Assembly: GCF_009002475.1 (NCBI RefSeq)
Contig: NZ_AP019860.1
Location: 1,178,001-1,242,000, forward strand
Reading direction: 5' to 3'
Source: Candidatus Uabimicrobium amorphum
Lineage (GTDB): Bacteria; Planctomycetota; Uabimicrobiia; Uabimicrobiales; Uabimicrobiaceae
Length of the DNA: 64,000 bases
Both the position numbers and the translations under genes were made by a program. This document shows positions 1-9,198 of the stretch, piece by piece; the stretch's first letter is position 1; each line of letters starts with the position of its first letter. The notes beneath the pieces were generated by a model. It made no database searches, was not told the origin of the DNA, and saw only the letters and a program-made list of their open reading frames with translations.

Positions 1-712
1 AAATCACCACTTGTAAAGTATTTGAATCCTTCAAATTGCAATAAGAATCCATACGAGTAATCATTTTCCGAATGCGCTTCATTTTCGCGATCTATGTAGT
101 ATTTGGCTCCATAACGTTTGTATACCTTTACGTTGCTGGTCACGCATGTCATGGTCATTTTTGTTTTGACTTTTTTGGTGAGTTGAAATAAATCGACACC
201 CAAATCAATGTTTTCGCGTGGAAATTCAGCTGCTTTTTTTAGAAAATCATCAAGGGAAGCACCACGAGTAAGCTCATCTACTGGATCGTTTTCAAAGTAA
301 GGGTCCCCTATCGAGGTGTCGTAGCAACAGTCATATATGATAAAAGGAGCAATGCCGTGGGTCTTTTTTCCTTTATCAATGACTTTCCCGACTGTCCAAT
401 TTTTTTCCTGACAAAGAGTCAAAATTTCTGGCGCTCCGCCATAGTGGTCGGAATGAAGGTGCGAAACAACTAAGCAATCAAGACGTTTATACTTACTACC
501 GAACAGTTCTTCCATACGTCGAAAAATGGCACGGCCTTTGCCACTACTGTTTCCCGCATCGATGAGGATTGTACTATATTGTCCATCACTGTGCTTGGCA
601 ACAATAAGTGTTCCATCTCCCTGACCTATTCCAAAATGATGGATTTCCAGACTTTCGGCACTTACGAATGCGAAAGTAACCACCATAAAAAATATAGCCG
701 TGTATTTTTTCA
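1..712 (-). CDS. Secreted metallo-beta-lactamase-fold hydrolase, ComEC-like, partial
   Basis: I translated this gene by hand; it runs off the left edge, so only the first 237 residues are present. The start is complete. A hydrophobic N-terminus (about residues 3-19, then an ASA-type site) looks like a signal peptide. Next come a QGDGTLI strand and the IDAG turn (about 51-54), then the metal-binding motif HLHSDH at about residues 85-90, followed by YGG. This order is typical of the ComEC/Rec2-type metallo-beta-lactamase domain. The last visible residues, YFTSGD, fit the later Asp ligand strand of the fold. The family includes nucleases and other metallo-hydrolases, so the substrate cannot be told. 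It is divergent from the aspartate-dehydrogenase-like gene at 851. Confidence 0.8.
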
Positions 713-850
713 TAAAAAAACCTTCCACAAACAGTGAAAAAATTTACACATTTATGTAATAATGTTGAATGCTATTGCACATTTTTATTTATTATAGGTT
801 ATTCGCATTCATATGTAAAATATTATTCACATTTTATTGGGGAACTGAAT

Positions 851-1672
851 ATGGAAGAAACACCGCGAAAAGTAGGAATTGTCGGTTATGGTAATTTAGG
901 AAAATACTTGGTGGAAAATATGGACGACTCGTTTGAACTTAGCTTTGTATATAATCGAGATACGTCAAAAATAAAGGGTGTTGATGGTGAGAAGGTATTA
1001 CAAAACCTCGATGATTTTACAAATTATGATGTTGACTTGATTGTTGAAGTTGCGCACCCTGAAATTAGCAAAAAATACGCAACACGTTTTTTACAACACG
1101 CCGACTACATGCCGGGTTCTCCTACCGCATTTGCCGATAAAGAGTTAGAAAGCAAGGTATTAGATTTCGTGGAAAAGGACGAATCACATGCGATGTATGT
1201 TCCTAGAGGGGCTATGTGGTATTTAGATTGTATTCTACAACTTGTGGCAAATAACAAACTCAAAAAAATGAATGTGACGATGAAGAAACATCCTTTGAGC
1301 ATACACTACTATGGCCCCTTAGAGATACCGCTTGCGGAAATAACAAAAGAAACCACTATTTACTCTGGAAGTGTGCGACAGGTTTGCTCCTATGCTCCAA
1401 ATAACGTCAATACTATGGCAGTTGCTGCATTGGCTTCGCAACTAGGAATGGATAATGTAACTGCACAATTAGTGGTAGATCCGCAACTGGAGTCGCATAT
1501 TATTGAAGTGGAGCTTTATGGGGCGGGTGAAGGGCAAGATTGTTATGTAGAAAAAGCACAACGCTATAACCCGGCGAAAAAAGGAGCCGTTACTGGCAGC
1601 GCCACGTATTTATCTTTTTTGAACAGTATGAAACGTGCGCATGGACATAAAAACGGTTTACATTTTTGTTAA
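851..1672 (+). CDS. Aspartate dehydrogenase-like NAD(P)-binding protein
   Basis: The 273-residue protein opens with a Rossmann dinucleotide-binding motif, VGIVGYGNLG, and has the middle and C-terminal layout of the aspartate dehydrogenase domain family (a GSPTAFAD segment, then a SGSVRQVCSYAPNNVNT stretch matching the family's substrate/assembly region). Family members oxidise L-aspartate to iminoaspartate, which feeds NAD synthesis, or act on related amino acids. An in-frame upstream ATG at 734 would add 39 residues with no family counterpart. ATG 851 sits just after GGGGAA and immediately before the Rossmann strand, so I chose it. It is 48 bp upstream of a methyltransferase on the same strand. 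The exact substrate is inferred from family only. Confidence 0.75.
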   Translation: MEETPRKVGIVGYGNLGKYLVENMDDSFELSFVYNRDTSKIKGVDGEKVLQNLDDFTNYDVDLIVEVAHPEISKKYATRFLQHADYMPGSPTAFADKELESKVLDFVEKDESHAMYVPRGAMWYLDCILQLVANNKLKKMNVTMKKHPLSIHYYGPLEIPLAEITKETTIYSGSVRQVCSYAPNNVNTMAVAALASQLGMDNVTAQLVVDPQLESHIIEVELYGAGEGQDCYVEKAQRYNPAKKGAVTGSATYLSFLNSMKRAHGHKNGLHFC

Positions 1673-1720
1673 AAAACATATAGCACCTAACTATCGTTTA
1701 CATTTTTTGCTAGGAAAAGT

Positions 1721-2491
1721 ATGGATCAGAATATTTGGGCAAAACCTCGGGATATTGTTAATATAGAAGATTGTTTGTTTTACCATACAATGGATATACC
1801 TGGACATGGTTTGGTCAAAGGTATGTGGGATTTAAGAGGAAAAGAGAAGGATTACTTTGCCAATGTTGATTTTGCAGATAAAAATGTACTAGAACTTGGT
1901 ACGGCAAGTGGTCATCTTTGTTTTGCAATGGAAAAGATGGGGGCCCGTGTGACCGCTTATGACTTGTCTAGCAAGCAACCATGGGATATTGTTCCTTATG
2001 CGGATTACGATTATGAGCAACATATAAAAAATCGCAAAAAGCATATTGAAAAACTCAACAACGGATACTGGTTAGCCCACAAAGCGAACAATTCGCAGGC
2101 GAAAGTTGTTTATGGTACGGTATATGACATCCCTGAGAATATAGGTACATTCGATATATGCACTTTTGGAGCGATTCTCTTACATTTAAGAGATCCTTTT
2201 CTCGCTTTGCAAAATGTGACAAAACATGTGCAAGAAACAGTAATTGTCACCGAAGGCGTCATCAGTAAAATGATGTCTGTAGCACAGTGGATTACTGGGG
2301 CGAATTTAATTCGTTTTTTACCAAACGCTAAGAAATTGCAACCTTACGAAACATGGTGGAATTTATCTCCACAGTTAATCGCGGAATATTTGCGTATATT
2401 AGGTTTTCCTGACATACATGTTACCTACCACTCTCAACTTTATAATGGTAAAAAAAATAAAATGTATACTGTTGTGGGGCACCGAAGGTAG
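1721..2491 (+). CDS. Class I SAM-dependent methyltransferase
   Basis: The 256-residue protein has the class I methyltransferase motif I, VLELGTASGH, at about residues 60-70, followed by the acidic strand end VTAYDLS that binds the SAM ribose. A later ICTFGAILLHLRDP segment matches motif IV of small-molecule and tRNA-modifying methyltransferases, and the C-terminal sheet PDIHVTYHSQ is also typical. The overall layout is closest to the DUF1698/CmoB-like group, but no feature fixes the substrate. A hairpin at 2528-2546 follows it. It probably shares a transcript with the dehydrogenase at 851. Confidence 0.75.
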   Translation: MDQNIWAKPRDIVNIEDCLFYHTMDIPGHGLVKGMWDLRGKEKDYFANVDFADKNVLELGTASGHLCFAMEKMGARVTAYDLSSKQPWDIVPYADYDYEQHIKNRKKHIEKLNNGYWLAHKANNSQAKVVYGTVYDIPENIGTFDICTFGAILLHLRDPFLALQNVTKHVQETVIVTEGVISKMMSVAQWITGANLIRFLPNAKKLQPYETWWNLSPQLIAEYLRILGFPDIHVTYHSQLYNGKKNKMYTVVGHRR

Positions 2492-2527
2492 TCATGTAGG
2501 GTGAGAACAGAAATTTTGACTTTGAAA

Positions 2528-2546
2528 GCCAACGTTATCCGTTGGC
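2528..2546. terminator. Stem-loop after the methyltransferase gene
   Basis: A perfect 7-bp inverted repeat, GCCAACG / CGTTGGC, with a 5-nt loop lies 36 bp after the methyltransferase stop. There is no T-run directly after it on the plus strand (TGCC, then AAAAAATTTT), so it may be a weak or factor-assisted terminator between the converging genes at 2491 and 2732. Confidence 0.35.
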
Positions 2547-2662
2547 TGCCAAAAAATTTTGAGCATTTTTATCAATGGACGTGAGCTTCTTTTAAGAGTT
2601 GTAGCAATGCTTACTCGTTTGATTAAAGTTCAAAGAAAAATTTAATACTCTTCTAATTTGTA

Positions 2663-2690
2663 GCCGGGCTCGGGCTCGCAAACGGGCTCG
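2663..2690. repeat. GC-rich GGGCTCG-type short repeat
   Basis: This 28-bp GC-rich patch contains three GGGCTCG units (two back to back, then one after a short spacer) inside AT-rich intergenic DNA. Its minus-strand form shares the core GCCCGTTTGC with the 75-bp insert-like stretch at 12252-12326. It is probably part of a dispersed low-complexity repeat family of this genome. Confidence 0.4.
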
Positions 2691-2731
2691 AAAAATAGAC
2701 AGTACTCTGAATGATTGTCCGTCGTAAATAG

Positions 2732-4828
2732 TTATTTATTGCGTAGTTTGTACAAAGCATCGACTAGTTGTGTGATTTTTGTTTTGTTTTCAGGAGTCGC
2801 CTCGATATTTCGTAAGTTTTCTAACAAAATTTCTTTTATGTTTTGCTTACCATATTTCATATCCACCGTAATCAAATAGTCTAAAGCAAGTCTTTGTTGT
2901 AATGGTAGCGACGAGTTTGCATAGCCGATCATTGCTGCGGTCACAAACGAACTTCTCGCGTAAATTAAGTCACGCAAATGTTTCTCATAGCCATTGCTTG
3001 ATGTACGTAGTTGTTCCATAATGTCATTCACGAAACGTTTGTCTTTTTCGCTGTCTTTTTTTTGATGTTGCAATAAAATGTCGTAGTCGTCTTTAAAAAA
3101 TGAATTTGCTGGCTGGTCGTATAAGTAAGTAAAAGATTTTTTCGGAGAAAACTGCGCAAGTTCTAGTAGTTGTTTGTTCAGTTGACGGATTTCTTTGATA
3201 TTTTTTTTTCGCGGTGATATGGAGTCCAATCTTTTTAGCAGATCAATGGTCGCTAAATAATTGTGAATAGAAATTTCTAGCTGTTGTTGTAAAACAAGAG
3301 GCAGTTTTTTTGAGTTGCCAAGGGGAAATTTTACTAGAAGATCTTCTTTGCTGTAGTTAGATTTGTGTAACGTTTGTAAATCTTTGCGTAATGTAGCCGC
3401 GGTACTGTTATAACCGAGTAATGCCGATGCTAGCATACTACAAAAACCAAGTACGAACAAAAATAAAATGGTGAAGAGCTTTTTACTGCGTCTGATACGC
3501 CGTATACCTCTATTATAAATTGTTAATCGCGGTGCAATGACGGCTTCTCCGTCAAAGTACCGCGTAATATCATCTGCCAATTCGCGAGCATTGAAATAGC
3601 GATAGCGTAGGTCTTTGTACAAACATTTCATGCAGATGGCTTCTATTTCCGGAGAAAGGTCTTTTGCTATTTTTGTAGGTCGTTTTGCTTCGTGAGCGAC
3701 AATCTCCTGTAGAGTTTTTTTCGGCATATTATTTGTAACAACAGGTGTTTTCGTAAGCATTTCATACAAAATAGCTCCTATTGCGTATACATCTGTCGCT
3801 GGCGAAATTTTATATGTTTGCCCCATTGCTTGTTCGGGAGCCATATAACGAGGAGTCCCGGAAATGCTACGCTGTATTTTGCTTAGGGAGTGAATATTGG
3901 CGGCAAGTCCAAAATCCATCACGATCGGCAAGCACGTGTCTTGTTCGATAATGATATTGGACGGCTTTAAGTCGCGATGAATAATTTGACTTTGGTGAGC
4001 ATAGTCAATGGCCAAGGCAATAAAGCGAATAATTTGCAGTGCGTCTTTGTAAGAATATTTTCCTTTTTGGATATACTCACTTAATGTTTCGCCTTTTACA
4101 TAATCCATAACTATGTAATGCGACCCCTCGGAGGTGCCAACCTCTTTGATGTTAACAATATTTGGGTGGTGAAGGCGCGAAAGCATTTGCGCCTCTTTTT
4201 GCAACGCTTGATGGTCGACATTGTTTTCAGGATGAATTACTTTAATGGCGAAATATTTATTGAGGCGCGGGTGGTAGGCGCGATATACAATACCCATGCT
4301 CCCCGAACCTATCAAGCGTAAATCTTTGTATTCTCCAAACTGCTGTGGCAACGCCGACATATTGGTGATGTCACTCGGTGGAGAAATGGCTTGCCCCAAT
4401 TCATCTGAGTCCGGTACTAGAAGTAATGTTCCATCTGGATTGGTAAAGGTTTTGTCTAAAGTTTCGAGACTGTCCGTGTCACTATTGACGGACTCACTAT
4501 AAATGAGCATTGCTTGAGAGTTTGACATCATATTGTCGAGAGGATCGTCTCCTGCCTTAGCCATGCGAGCACTTAATTTCATTAGAATTTGTCGTGCTTT
4601 TATATAACTTGGTTCGATATGAAGTGCTTGTTTTAAACTGTCAATTCCTTCGGCATAACGACCTAACTTTATTTCAATCATTCCTTTTCGCGTGTAAAAA
4701 GATGGTGTAGGAAGTAAGCGAATCATTTCTTCGATAGTCTCAAGTGCCTGGTTCCACCTGTGTTCGCGAATATATTTGTTGCGTTTTTGACGCAAAAGAT
4801 CTAGGTTTTTTGAGAGATCATCCATCAT
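2732..4828 (-). CDS. Membrane Ser/Thr protein kinase with N-terminal TPR
   Basis: The 698-residue protein has TPR-like helices at about residues 10-90, then a complete Hanks-type kinase domain at about 168-430: glycine loop LIGSGSMGIVYRA, lysine in FAIKVI, catalytic HRDLKPSN, DFG in VMDFGLAA, and APE in GTPRYMAPEQ. One membrane span (about 453-475) follows, then a helical domain of about 220 residues without a recognised fold. All catalytic residues are present, so it should be active. It overlaps the end of the phosphopantetheinyl transferase gene by 11 bp, which implies translational coupling in the 9150-2732 operon. The role of the C-terminal region, presumably on the far side of the membrane, is unknown. 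Confidence 0.9.
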   Translation of the reverse strand: MMDDLSKNLDLLRQKRNKYIREHRWNQALETIEEMIRLLPTPSFYTRKGMIEIKLGRYAEGIDSLKQALHIEPSYIKARQILMKLSARMAKAGDDPLDNMMSNSQAMLIYSESVNSDTDSLETLDKTFTNPDGTLLLVPDSDELGQAISPPSDITNMSALPQQFGEYKDLRLIGSGSMGIVYRAYHPRLNKYFAIKVIHPENNVDHQALQKEAQMLSRLHHPNIVNIKEVGTSEGSHYIVMDYVKGETLSEYIQKGKYSYKDALQIIRFIALAIDYAHQSQIIHRDLKPSNIIIEQDTCLPIVMDFGLAANIHSLSKIQRSISGTPRYMAPEQAMGQTYKISPATDVYAIGAILYEMLTKTPVVTNNMPKKTLQEIVAHEAKRPTKIAKDLSPEIEAICMKCLYKDLRYRYFNARELADDITRYFDGEAVIAPRLTIYNRGIRRIRRSKKLFTILFLFVLGFCSMLASALLGYNSTAATLRKDLQTLHKSNYSKEDLLVKFPLGNSKKLPLVLQQQLEISIHNYLATIDLLKRLDSISPRKKNIKEIRQLNKQLLELAQFSPKKSFTYLYDQPANSFFKDDYDILLQHQKKDSEKDKRFVNDIMEQLRTSSNGYEKHLRDLIYARSSFVTAAMIGYANSSLPLQQRLALDYLITVDMKYGKQNIKEILLENLRNIEATPENKTKITQLVDALYKLRNK

Positions 4829-5528
4829 AGGTATATTTTCGTATATTAGTATTCAATGTTTGTACGACAATGGCACCAGTGTAATTTTCACCGACTTCAA
4901 GATTCCACAATCCCCATGTGCGGGGATCATTGTGGTGTATACTTAAATTTTCTGTTGCCATTAATGGTACATAAAAACTGGCGAGTGGCATAGTTAGCCC
5001 ATCGCCAATAGCTTTAATATAGGCTTCTTTACGCGACCAACCGCGAAAAAAAGCGAGTTTTTTGTTGGTGGTTTTCGCTAGCTCGATTATTTCCGTCTGC
5101 GAAAAGTATCTGGTGGCAATTTGCTCACAGGAAACATTGTCGCGCATGAATTCTATATCAACACCAAGTTCATAATTTTTATTGACGGCAAAGAGCGCGC
5201 GATCACCTGAATGCGATATATTAAAATGAATGAGTTCTTGCACATAGGGTTTTCCGCGCTCTTGATAATAGAATTGTACTTCTCGTGCTTCTTTGTTTAG
5301 ATATTTTCCCAACAATATGCGCATTACTGCTCGTGCAACGGTAAAATGGATACGGTGTTTTTCAAAATGAAATTTCGCGGCGCGTTTTTTTTCTTCTTCG
5401 TTGAGCAGTTGTGAAAAATAACTTAAATCATGTGTAGACGCTTGTAGCGAAATGTACCATACGTGGGTATCGTCTTTTTGCAACTCTACCTGCGGTAAAT
5501 TACTCCAAAAATTAGAAGGTAAGAACAT
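4818..5528 (-). CDS. 4'-phosphopantetheinyl transferase, Sfp type
   Basis: This 236-residue protein is the usual size for Sfp/AcpT-type transferases, which load the phosphopantetheine arm of CoA onto carrier proteins of fatty-acid, polyketide or nonribosomal peptide synthesis. The two diagnostic motifs are present: GVDIEFMRD at about 119-127 (Mg2+/CoA Asp and Glu) and WSRKEAYIKAIGDGL at about 165-179. It lies 7 bp after the type II thioesterase and overlaps the kinase gene downstream. A transferase next to a thioesterase normally signals an assembly-line pathway, yet no synthase is in this window. It may serve synthases elsewhere or the general acyl carrier protein. Confidence 0.9.
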   Translation of the reverse strand: MFLPSNFWSNLPQVELQKDDTHVWYISLQASTHDLSYFSQLLNEEEKKRAAKFHFEKHRIHFTVARAVMRILLGKYLNKEAREVQFYYQERGKPYVQELIHFNISHSGDRALFAVNKNYELGVDIEFMRDNVSCEQIATRYFSQTEIIELAKTTNKKLAFFRGWSRKEAYIKAIGDGLTMPLASFYVPLMATENLSIHHNDPRTWGLWNLEVGENYTGAIVVQTLNTNIRKYTYDG

Positions 5529-5535
5529 TTTACAC

Positions 5536-6282
5536 CTACAAATGATTGTATAGTTCGCGATTTAAAATTTCAAAATACAAGTTGGCATACATATCAATGA
5601 AGAAATGATCTCCCGGAAGCATGTGTAACGCAAAATTCTCTGTGGTGTGTTCTGTCCACATTTGCAGTTCGTCTTTCGTTGCGCGGGGGTCTTGAATACC
5701 TCCTATTGCTGTGATTCCACAGTCGATGGCAGAGCGCTGCTTATGTGAATATGTATCACAAACGCGAAAGTCGGCGCGCAACACCGGCAACAGTAAGTTC
5801 ATCAATTCGCGATTGGCCATAATTTGCGGTTGCATTCCACCTAAAATTTTTAGTTCTTCGATAAATTCATTTTCTGGCAAATCGAATATCACCTTGGAAC
5901 GCATCGGGAGCTGCGGTGCACGAAAACCCGAGACGAAAAGATGTTGTGGTAAGGTTTCTAAACTATGGCATAATTCAAATGCTGTGAGAGCCCCCATACT
6001 ATGGCCGACAAAAACGAAAGGCATTTCATCGATAATATCTGTGATGGCGACTTTTAAATCAGCGACTAAATCGCTCATATTGTTATGAAGAGGCTCACGT
6101 AACCGTGAGCCCCGGCCAGGCAATTGAATTGCACAGACTTCAACATTTTCTGGTAAATATTCCGGCCACTTACGAAAAACAGTCGCAGAACCACCCGCAT
6201 AAGGAAAGCAAAACAAACGCAATGAGGCACTTTGATTTTCATGACAAAGTAGCCACGGATTGCGTGCGATAATTTTTTTCAT
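5536..6282 (-). CDS. Type II thioesterase (alpha/beta hydrolase)
   Basis: The 248-residue protein starts with the family signature LFCFPYAGGSATVFRKW and QLPGRGSR. It has the nucleophile elbow GHSMG at about 93-97, an Asp near residue 197 (IQDPRATKDEL) and a His in LPGDHFFID near 226, giving a full Ser-Asp-His triad. Type II thioesterases release wrongly primed or stalled acyl groups from carrier proteins of polyketide and nonribosomal peptide synthetases. The gene is 6 bp after the oxidoreductase beta gene and 7 bp before the phosphopantetheinyl transferase, so both likely act on the same carrier proteins. Confidence 0.88.
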   Translation of the reverse strand: MKKIIARNPWLLCHENQSASLRLFCFPYAGGSATVFRKWPEYLPENVEVCAIQLPGRGSRLREPLHNNMSDLVADLKVAITDIIDEMPFVFVGHSMGALTAFELCHSLETLPQHLFVSGFRAPQLPMRSKVIFDLPENEFIEELKILGGMQPQIMANRELMNLLLPVLRADFRVCDTYSHKQRSAIDCGITAIGGIQDPRATKDELQMWTEHTTENFALHMLPGDHFFIDMYANLYFEILNRELYNHL

Positions 6283-6288
6283 AAGTCA

Positions 6289-7311
6289 CTACTTTACTTC
6301 CCAGGTATCCGCCGCATGATACAGTTGTTTTAAGTCCCCCTTGCCTTTTGTTTCTTGTGCAAGTTTGACTTGGCCAATGAGTTGATCTTCGTAGCATGGT
6401 CTTTCCACTTGACGAATTACTCCAAGAGGAATTGGGTAGTCAGGATACTGCATACGACTCACCAGAATAGACTGCATTTCATCTTCTTTATCGTGTACCA
6501 ACATCTGGTCTTCGGTTACGGTGTCGTTTAGTTCGACAACTTCAGGCTTTAAACCGTTTAAACGCACACCTTTTTTTACGGTTTTGCCGAATACCATTGG
6601 TTGCCCGTGCTCAAGACCTAGCATGTTGTCACCACGCATTTTGGTGTCCGCCACAGGTTCCCATGCGCCATCATTAAAAATCGGACAGTTTTGCAAAACT
6701 TCCACGAAGGAGGTTCCTTGGTGCGCGGCCGCTTTTTTTAGTATCTCACCCATATGTTTTACATGTCTATCGAGAGTGCGGGCGACAAAAGTTGCGTGAG
6801 CAGCTATAGCAACCCCTACAGGATTAAGAGATTGTTCTATCGATCCCATTGGCGAAGATTTGGTTTTGTGTCCAGGGAGAGATGTCGGAGAATATTGTCC
6901 TTTTGTCAATCCATAGATACGATTGTTAAAAAGAATAATATTCAAATTGACATTGCGACGCAGTACGTGAAGTAGATGGTTTCCTCCGATAGACAAGCCA
7001 TCACCATCTCCCGTAATGACCCAGATACTTAGGTCAGGGTTGGCCACTTTTAGGCCACTGGCGATGGTTGTTGCACGACCGTGAATGGTATGTAATCCAT
7101 ATGTATCCATGTAGTAAGGAAAACGACTTGAACAGCCGATTCCCGAAACAAACACGACGTTTTCTTTTGGAATACCAAGTTCCGGTAATACTTTTTGCAT
7201 TTGCGCTAGTATTGCATAATCACCACAGCCAGGACACCAACGTACAGCTTGGTCGGACGTAAAATCCTTTTTCGTAAGCGCTGTAGGAGTTTTATCTTTT
7301 GTTGTGCTCAT
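6289..7311 (-). CDS. korB: 2-oxoacid:ferredoxin oxidoreductase, beta subunit
   Basis: The 340-residue protein carries the beta-subunit hallmarks: WCPGCGDY near the N-terminus, GIGCSSR, and the thiamine-diphosphate/Mg motif GDGDGLSIGGNH with the following Asn (NNRIYGLTKGQYSPTS). With the alpha subunit it oxidises a 2-oxoacid such as 2-oxoglutarate to the acyl-CoA and reduces ferredoxin. I chose the ATG at 7311 rather than a GTG at 7317, because AAGGAG lies 6 nt before the ATG. It starts 9 bp after the alpha gene. The HGRATTIASG segment is as in 2-oxoglutarate-type enzymes, but the substrate is not certain. Confidence 0.9.
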   Translation of the reverse strand: MSTTKDKTPTALTKKDFTSDQAVRWCPGCGDYAILAQMQKVLPELGIPKENVVFVSGIGCSSRFPYYMDTYGLHTIHGRATTIASGLKVANPDLSIWVITGDGDGLSIGGNHLLHVLRRNVNLNIILFNNRIYGLTKGQYSPTSLPGHKTKSSPMGSIEQSLNPVGVAIAAHATFVARTLDRHVKHMGEILKKAAAHQGTSFVEVLQNCPIFNDGAWEPVADTKMRGDNMLGLEHGQPMVFGKTVKKGVRLNGLKPEVVELNDTVTEDQMLVHDKEDEMQSILVSRMQYPDYPIPLGVIRQVERPCYEDQLIGQVKLAQETKGKGDLKQLYHAADTWEVK

Positions 7312-7320
7312 GTTCACTCC

Positions 7321-9150
7321 TTATATCATTTCAACTATTCGGTCAAAAATTTCTTCGATTTTAAAAGGCTGTCCTTGAACTTTAGGATAAGAAATAAAGT
7401 TGGCTTTAAAATGTAAACGAAGAAGAATAATGAGTTGCCCCATATTAAGTTCTGGTATTAATATTTGCTCAAAATTACCGATCACATCTCCTAAATTTTT
7501 CGGAAATGGATTCAAGTGTCGCAAGTGAATACTCGAAACGTTTTTACCTTGTTGTTGGGCTTGCGCAACAGCACTATGGATTGCTCCATACGTTCCCCCC
7601 CAACCTATAACGAGTAATTTTCCACTGCTTGGCCCAAAAACTTCTATGTCGGGGATAATCTGTTGTAAACGTTGTACTTTTTCGGCACGATCGTTGACCA
7701 TTTGTTGGTGATCATTTGGATCATAAGATACGTTTCCTGTGCCTGGTTGTTTCGCCAATCCACCCAAACGGTGTTCGAGTTTTGCTGTTCCAGGTATTGC
7801 CCATGGGCGTGCGAATGTCACTGGGTCACGTTGATAGGGAAGAAAGTTTTCTTGTGGTTCCGGATGCACTACCTCGATTTTGGCGATACTATCTGGATCA
7901 GGTATTTTCCACGGCTCAGAACTGTTTGCGAGATAACCATCACTCAACAAAATAACAGGTCCGTTGCTGTATACAGCCCAGCGAAAAGCTTCGATTGCTG
8001 TATCGAAACAATCGGAAGGGGTTGATGGGGCGATAATGGGGATAGGACTTTCGCCGTTGCGGCCATACATCGCCATCAATAAATCGGACTGTTCCGTTTT
8101 TGTGGGTAGCCCGGTACTTGGTCCGCCACGTTGAACATCTATAATAATAAGAGGTATCTCTAAAGCAAGAGCAAGCCCCATTGCTTCCCCTTTTAGACAT
8201 ACACCAGGTCCACTTGTTCCGGTAACAGCAAAGGCACCACCAAAAGCAGCTCCAATCGCGGAACCAATCGCAGCAATTTCATCTTCCGCTTGAAAAGTAC
8301 GCACATCAAAATTACGCATTGCAGCTAGGTAGTGCAAAATGTCACTTGCAGGCGTAATAGGGTATGAACCATAAAAAAGCGGTTTGTCCGCTACTTGTGC
8401 AGCAGTAACAAGCCCCATAGCTAAGGCTTCATTTCCGGTAATTTTTCGATAAATACCCGGCGTTTGCTCAGAAGGCTTTACACGATAACGTATTTGAAAA
8501 GTTTCGGTATTTTCACCAAAATAGTAACCCATTTCTAACGCTTTTTTATTCGCAGCAACTACTTCGGGTTTTTTGGCAAATTTGTTTTCTATCCAAGTAT
8601 TGGTGTGCTCTAAAGGACGATCGTAAATCCAAAAGGTGAGTCCCAATGCAAAAAAGTTTTGGCAACGGTCGATATTTTTTGTGGTTAGTCCTTCGATTTC
8701 TTTTAATGCTTCGCGATTTAATGTGGTAATGGGAACTTCAAACACTTGATATTTTTGTAGTGAACCATCTTCTAATGGATTATTTTCGTACTGCGCTTTC
8801 TTGAGGTTTTGTGCTTTGAAGTTATCGATGTTTACAATGACGATACCACCTACTTCTAAGTCTTTGATGTTGCTTTTCAAGGCGGCAGGGTTCATCGCAA
8901 TTAATACCTGTGGTTGGTCTCCAGGTGTGTGAATATCACGACTTGAAAAATTAATTTGGAAACCACTAACTCCCGCAAGAGAACCGGCTGGGGCGCGTAT
9001 TTCCGCAGGAAAATTGGGAAAAGTACTGATATCATTACCAAAAATAGCGGAAGTATTGGTGAATTGACTTCCCACAACTTGAATACCATCACCGGAATCA
9101 CCAGCAAAACGAATGGTTATAGACTCGAGTTCTTTTATAGTTTCTGTCAT
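7321..9150 (-). CDS. korA: 2-oxoacid:ferredoxin oxidoreductase, fused gamma-alpha subunit
   Basis: This is a 609-residue fusion. The N-terminal gamma domain (about 1-190) begins ITIRFAGDSGDGIQ, and the alpha domain follows, with YPITPASDILHYLA and VQRGGPSTGLPTKTEQSDL, the family signature for the pyrimidine-binding subunit. ATG 9150 is chosen because AGGA lies 8 nt upstream and the gamma domain begins right after it; an in-frame start at 9192 would run through the hairpin at 9173-9190. It heads the operon korA-korB-thioesterase-PPTase-kinase with gaps of 3-10 bp. No separate delta (ferredoxin-like) subunit is present, as in two-subunit forms of the enzyme. Confidence 0.9.
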   Translation of the reverse strand: MTETIKELESITIRFAGDSGDGIQVVGSQFTNTSAIFGNDISTFPNFPAEIRAPAGSLAGVSGFQINFSSRDIHTPGDQPQVLIAMNPAALKSNIKDLEVGGIVIVNIDNFKAQNLKKAQYENNPLEDGSLQKYQVFEVPITTLNREALKEIEGLTTKNIDRCQNFFALGLTFWIYDRPLEHTNTWIENKFAKKPEVVAANKKALEMGYYFGENTETFQIRYRVKPSEQTPGIYRKITGNEALAMGLVTAAQVADKPLFYGSYPITPASDILHYLAAMRNFDVRTFQAEDEIAAIGSAIGAAFGGAFAVTGTSGPGVCLKGEAMGLALALEIPLIIIDVQRGGPSTGLPTKTEQSDLLMAMYGRNGESPIPIIAPSTPSDCFDTAIEAFRWAVYSNGPVILLSDGYLANSSEPWKIPDPDSIAKIEVVHPEPQENFLPYQRDPVTFARPWAIPGTAKLEHRLGGLAKQPGTGNVSYDPNDHQQMVNDRAEKVQRLQQIIPDIEVFGPSSGKLLVIGWGGTYGAIHSAVAQAQQQGKNVSSIHLRHLNPFPKNLGDVIGNFEQILIPELNMGQLIILLRLHFKANFISYPKVQGQPFKIEEIFDRIVEMI

Positions 9151-9172
9151 ATATTGTATCCTAGAATTATAA

Positions 9173-9190
9173 GCGCCAATTTCTTGGCGC
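9173..9190 (-). terminator. Hairpin terminator of the Ig-repeat gene
   Basis: A perfect inverted repeat, GCGCCAA / TTGGCGC with a 4-nt loop, starts 8 bp after the stop of the gene ending at 9199. On the minus strand it is followed by TTATAATT, a poor T-rich tail. It separates the Ig-repeat gene from korA, and TATAAT just after it could serve as a -10 element for korA. Confidence 0.5.
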
Positions 9191-9198
9191 ATTCATTA

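Noticed and set aside
734-850. N-terminal extension of the aspartate-dehydrogenase-like gene
   Set aside because: Extra 39 residues have no family match; ATG 851 has its own ribosome site.
2732-9150. Polyketide or nonribosomal peptide cluster
   Set aside because: PPTase and thioesterase are present but no synthase, adenylation or carrier domain is seen in the window.
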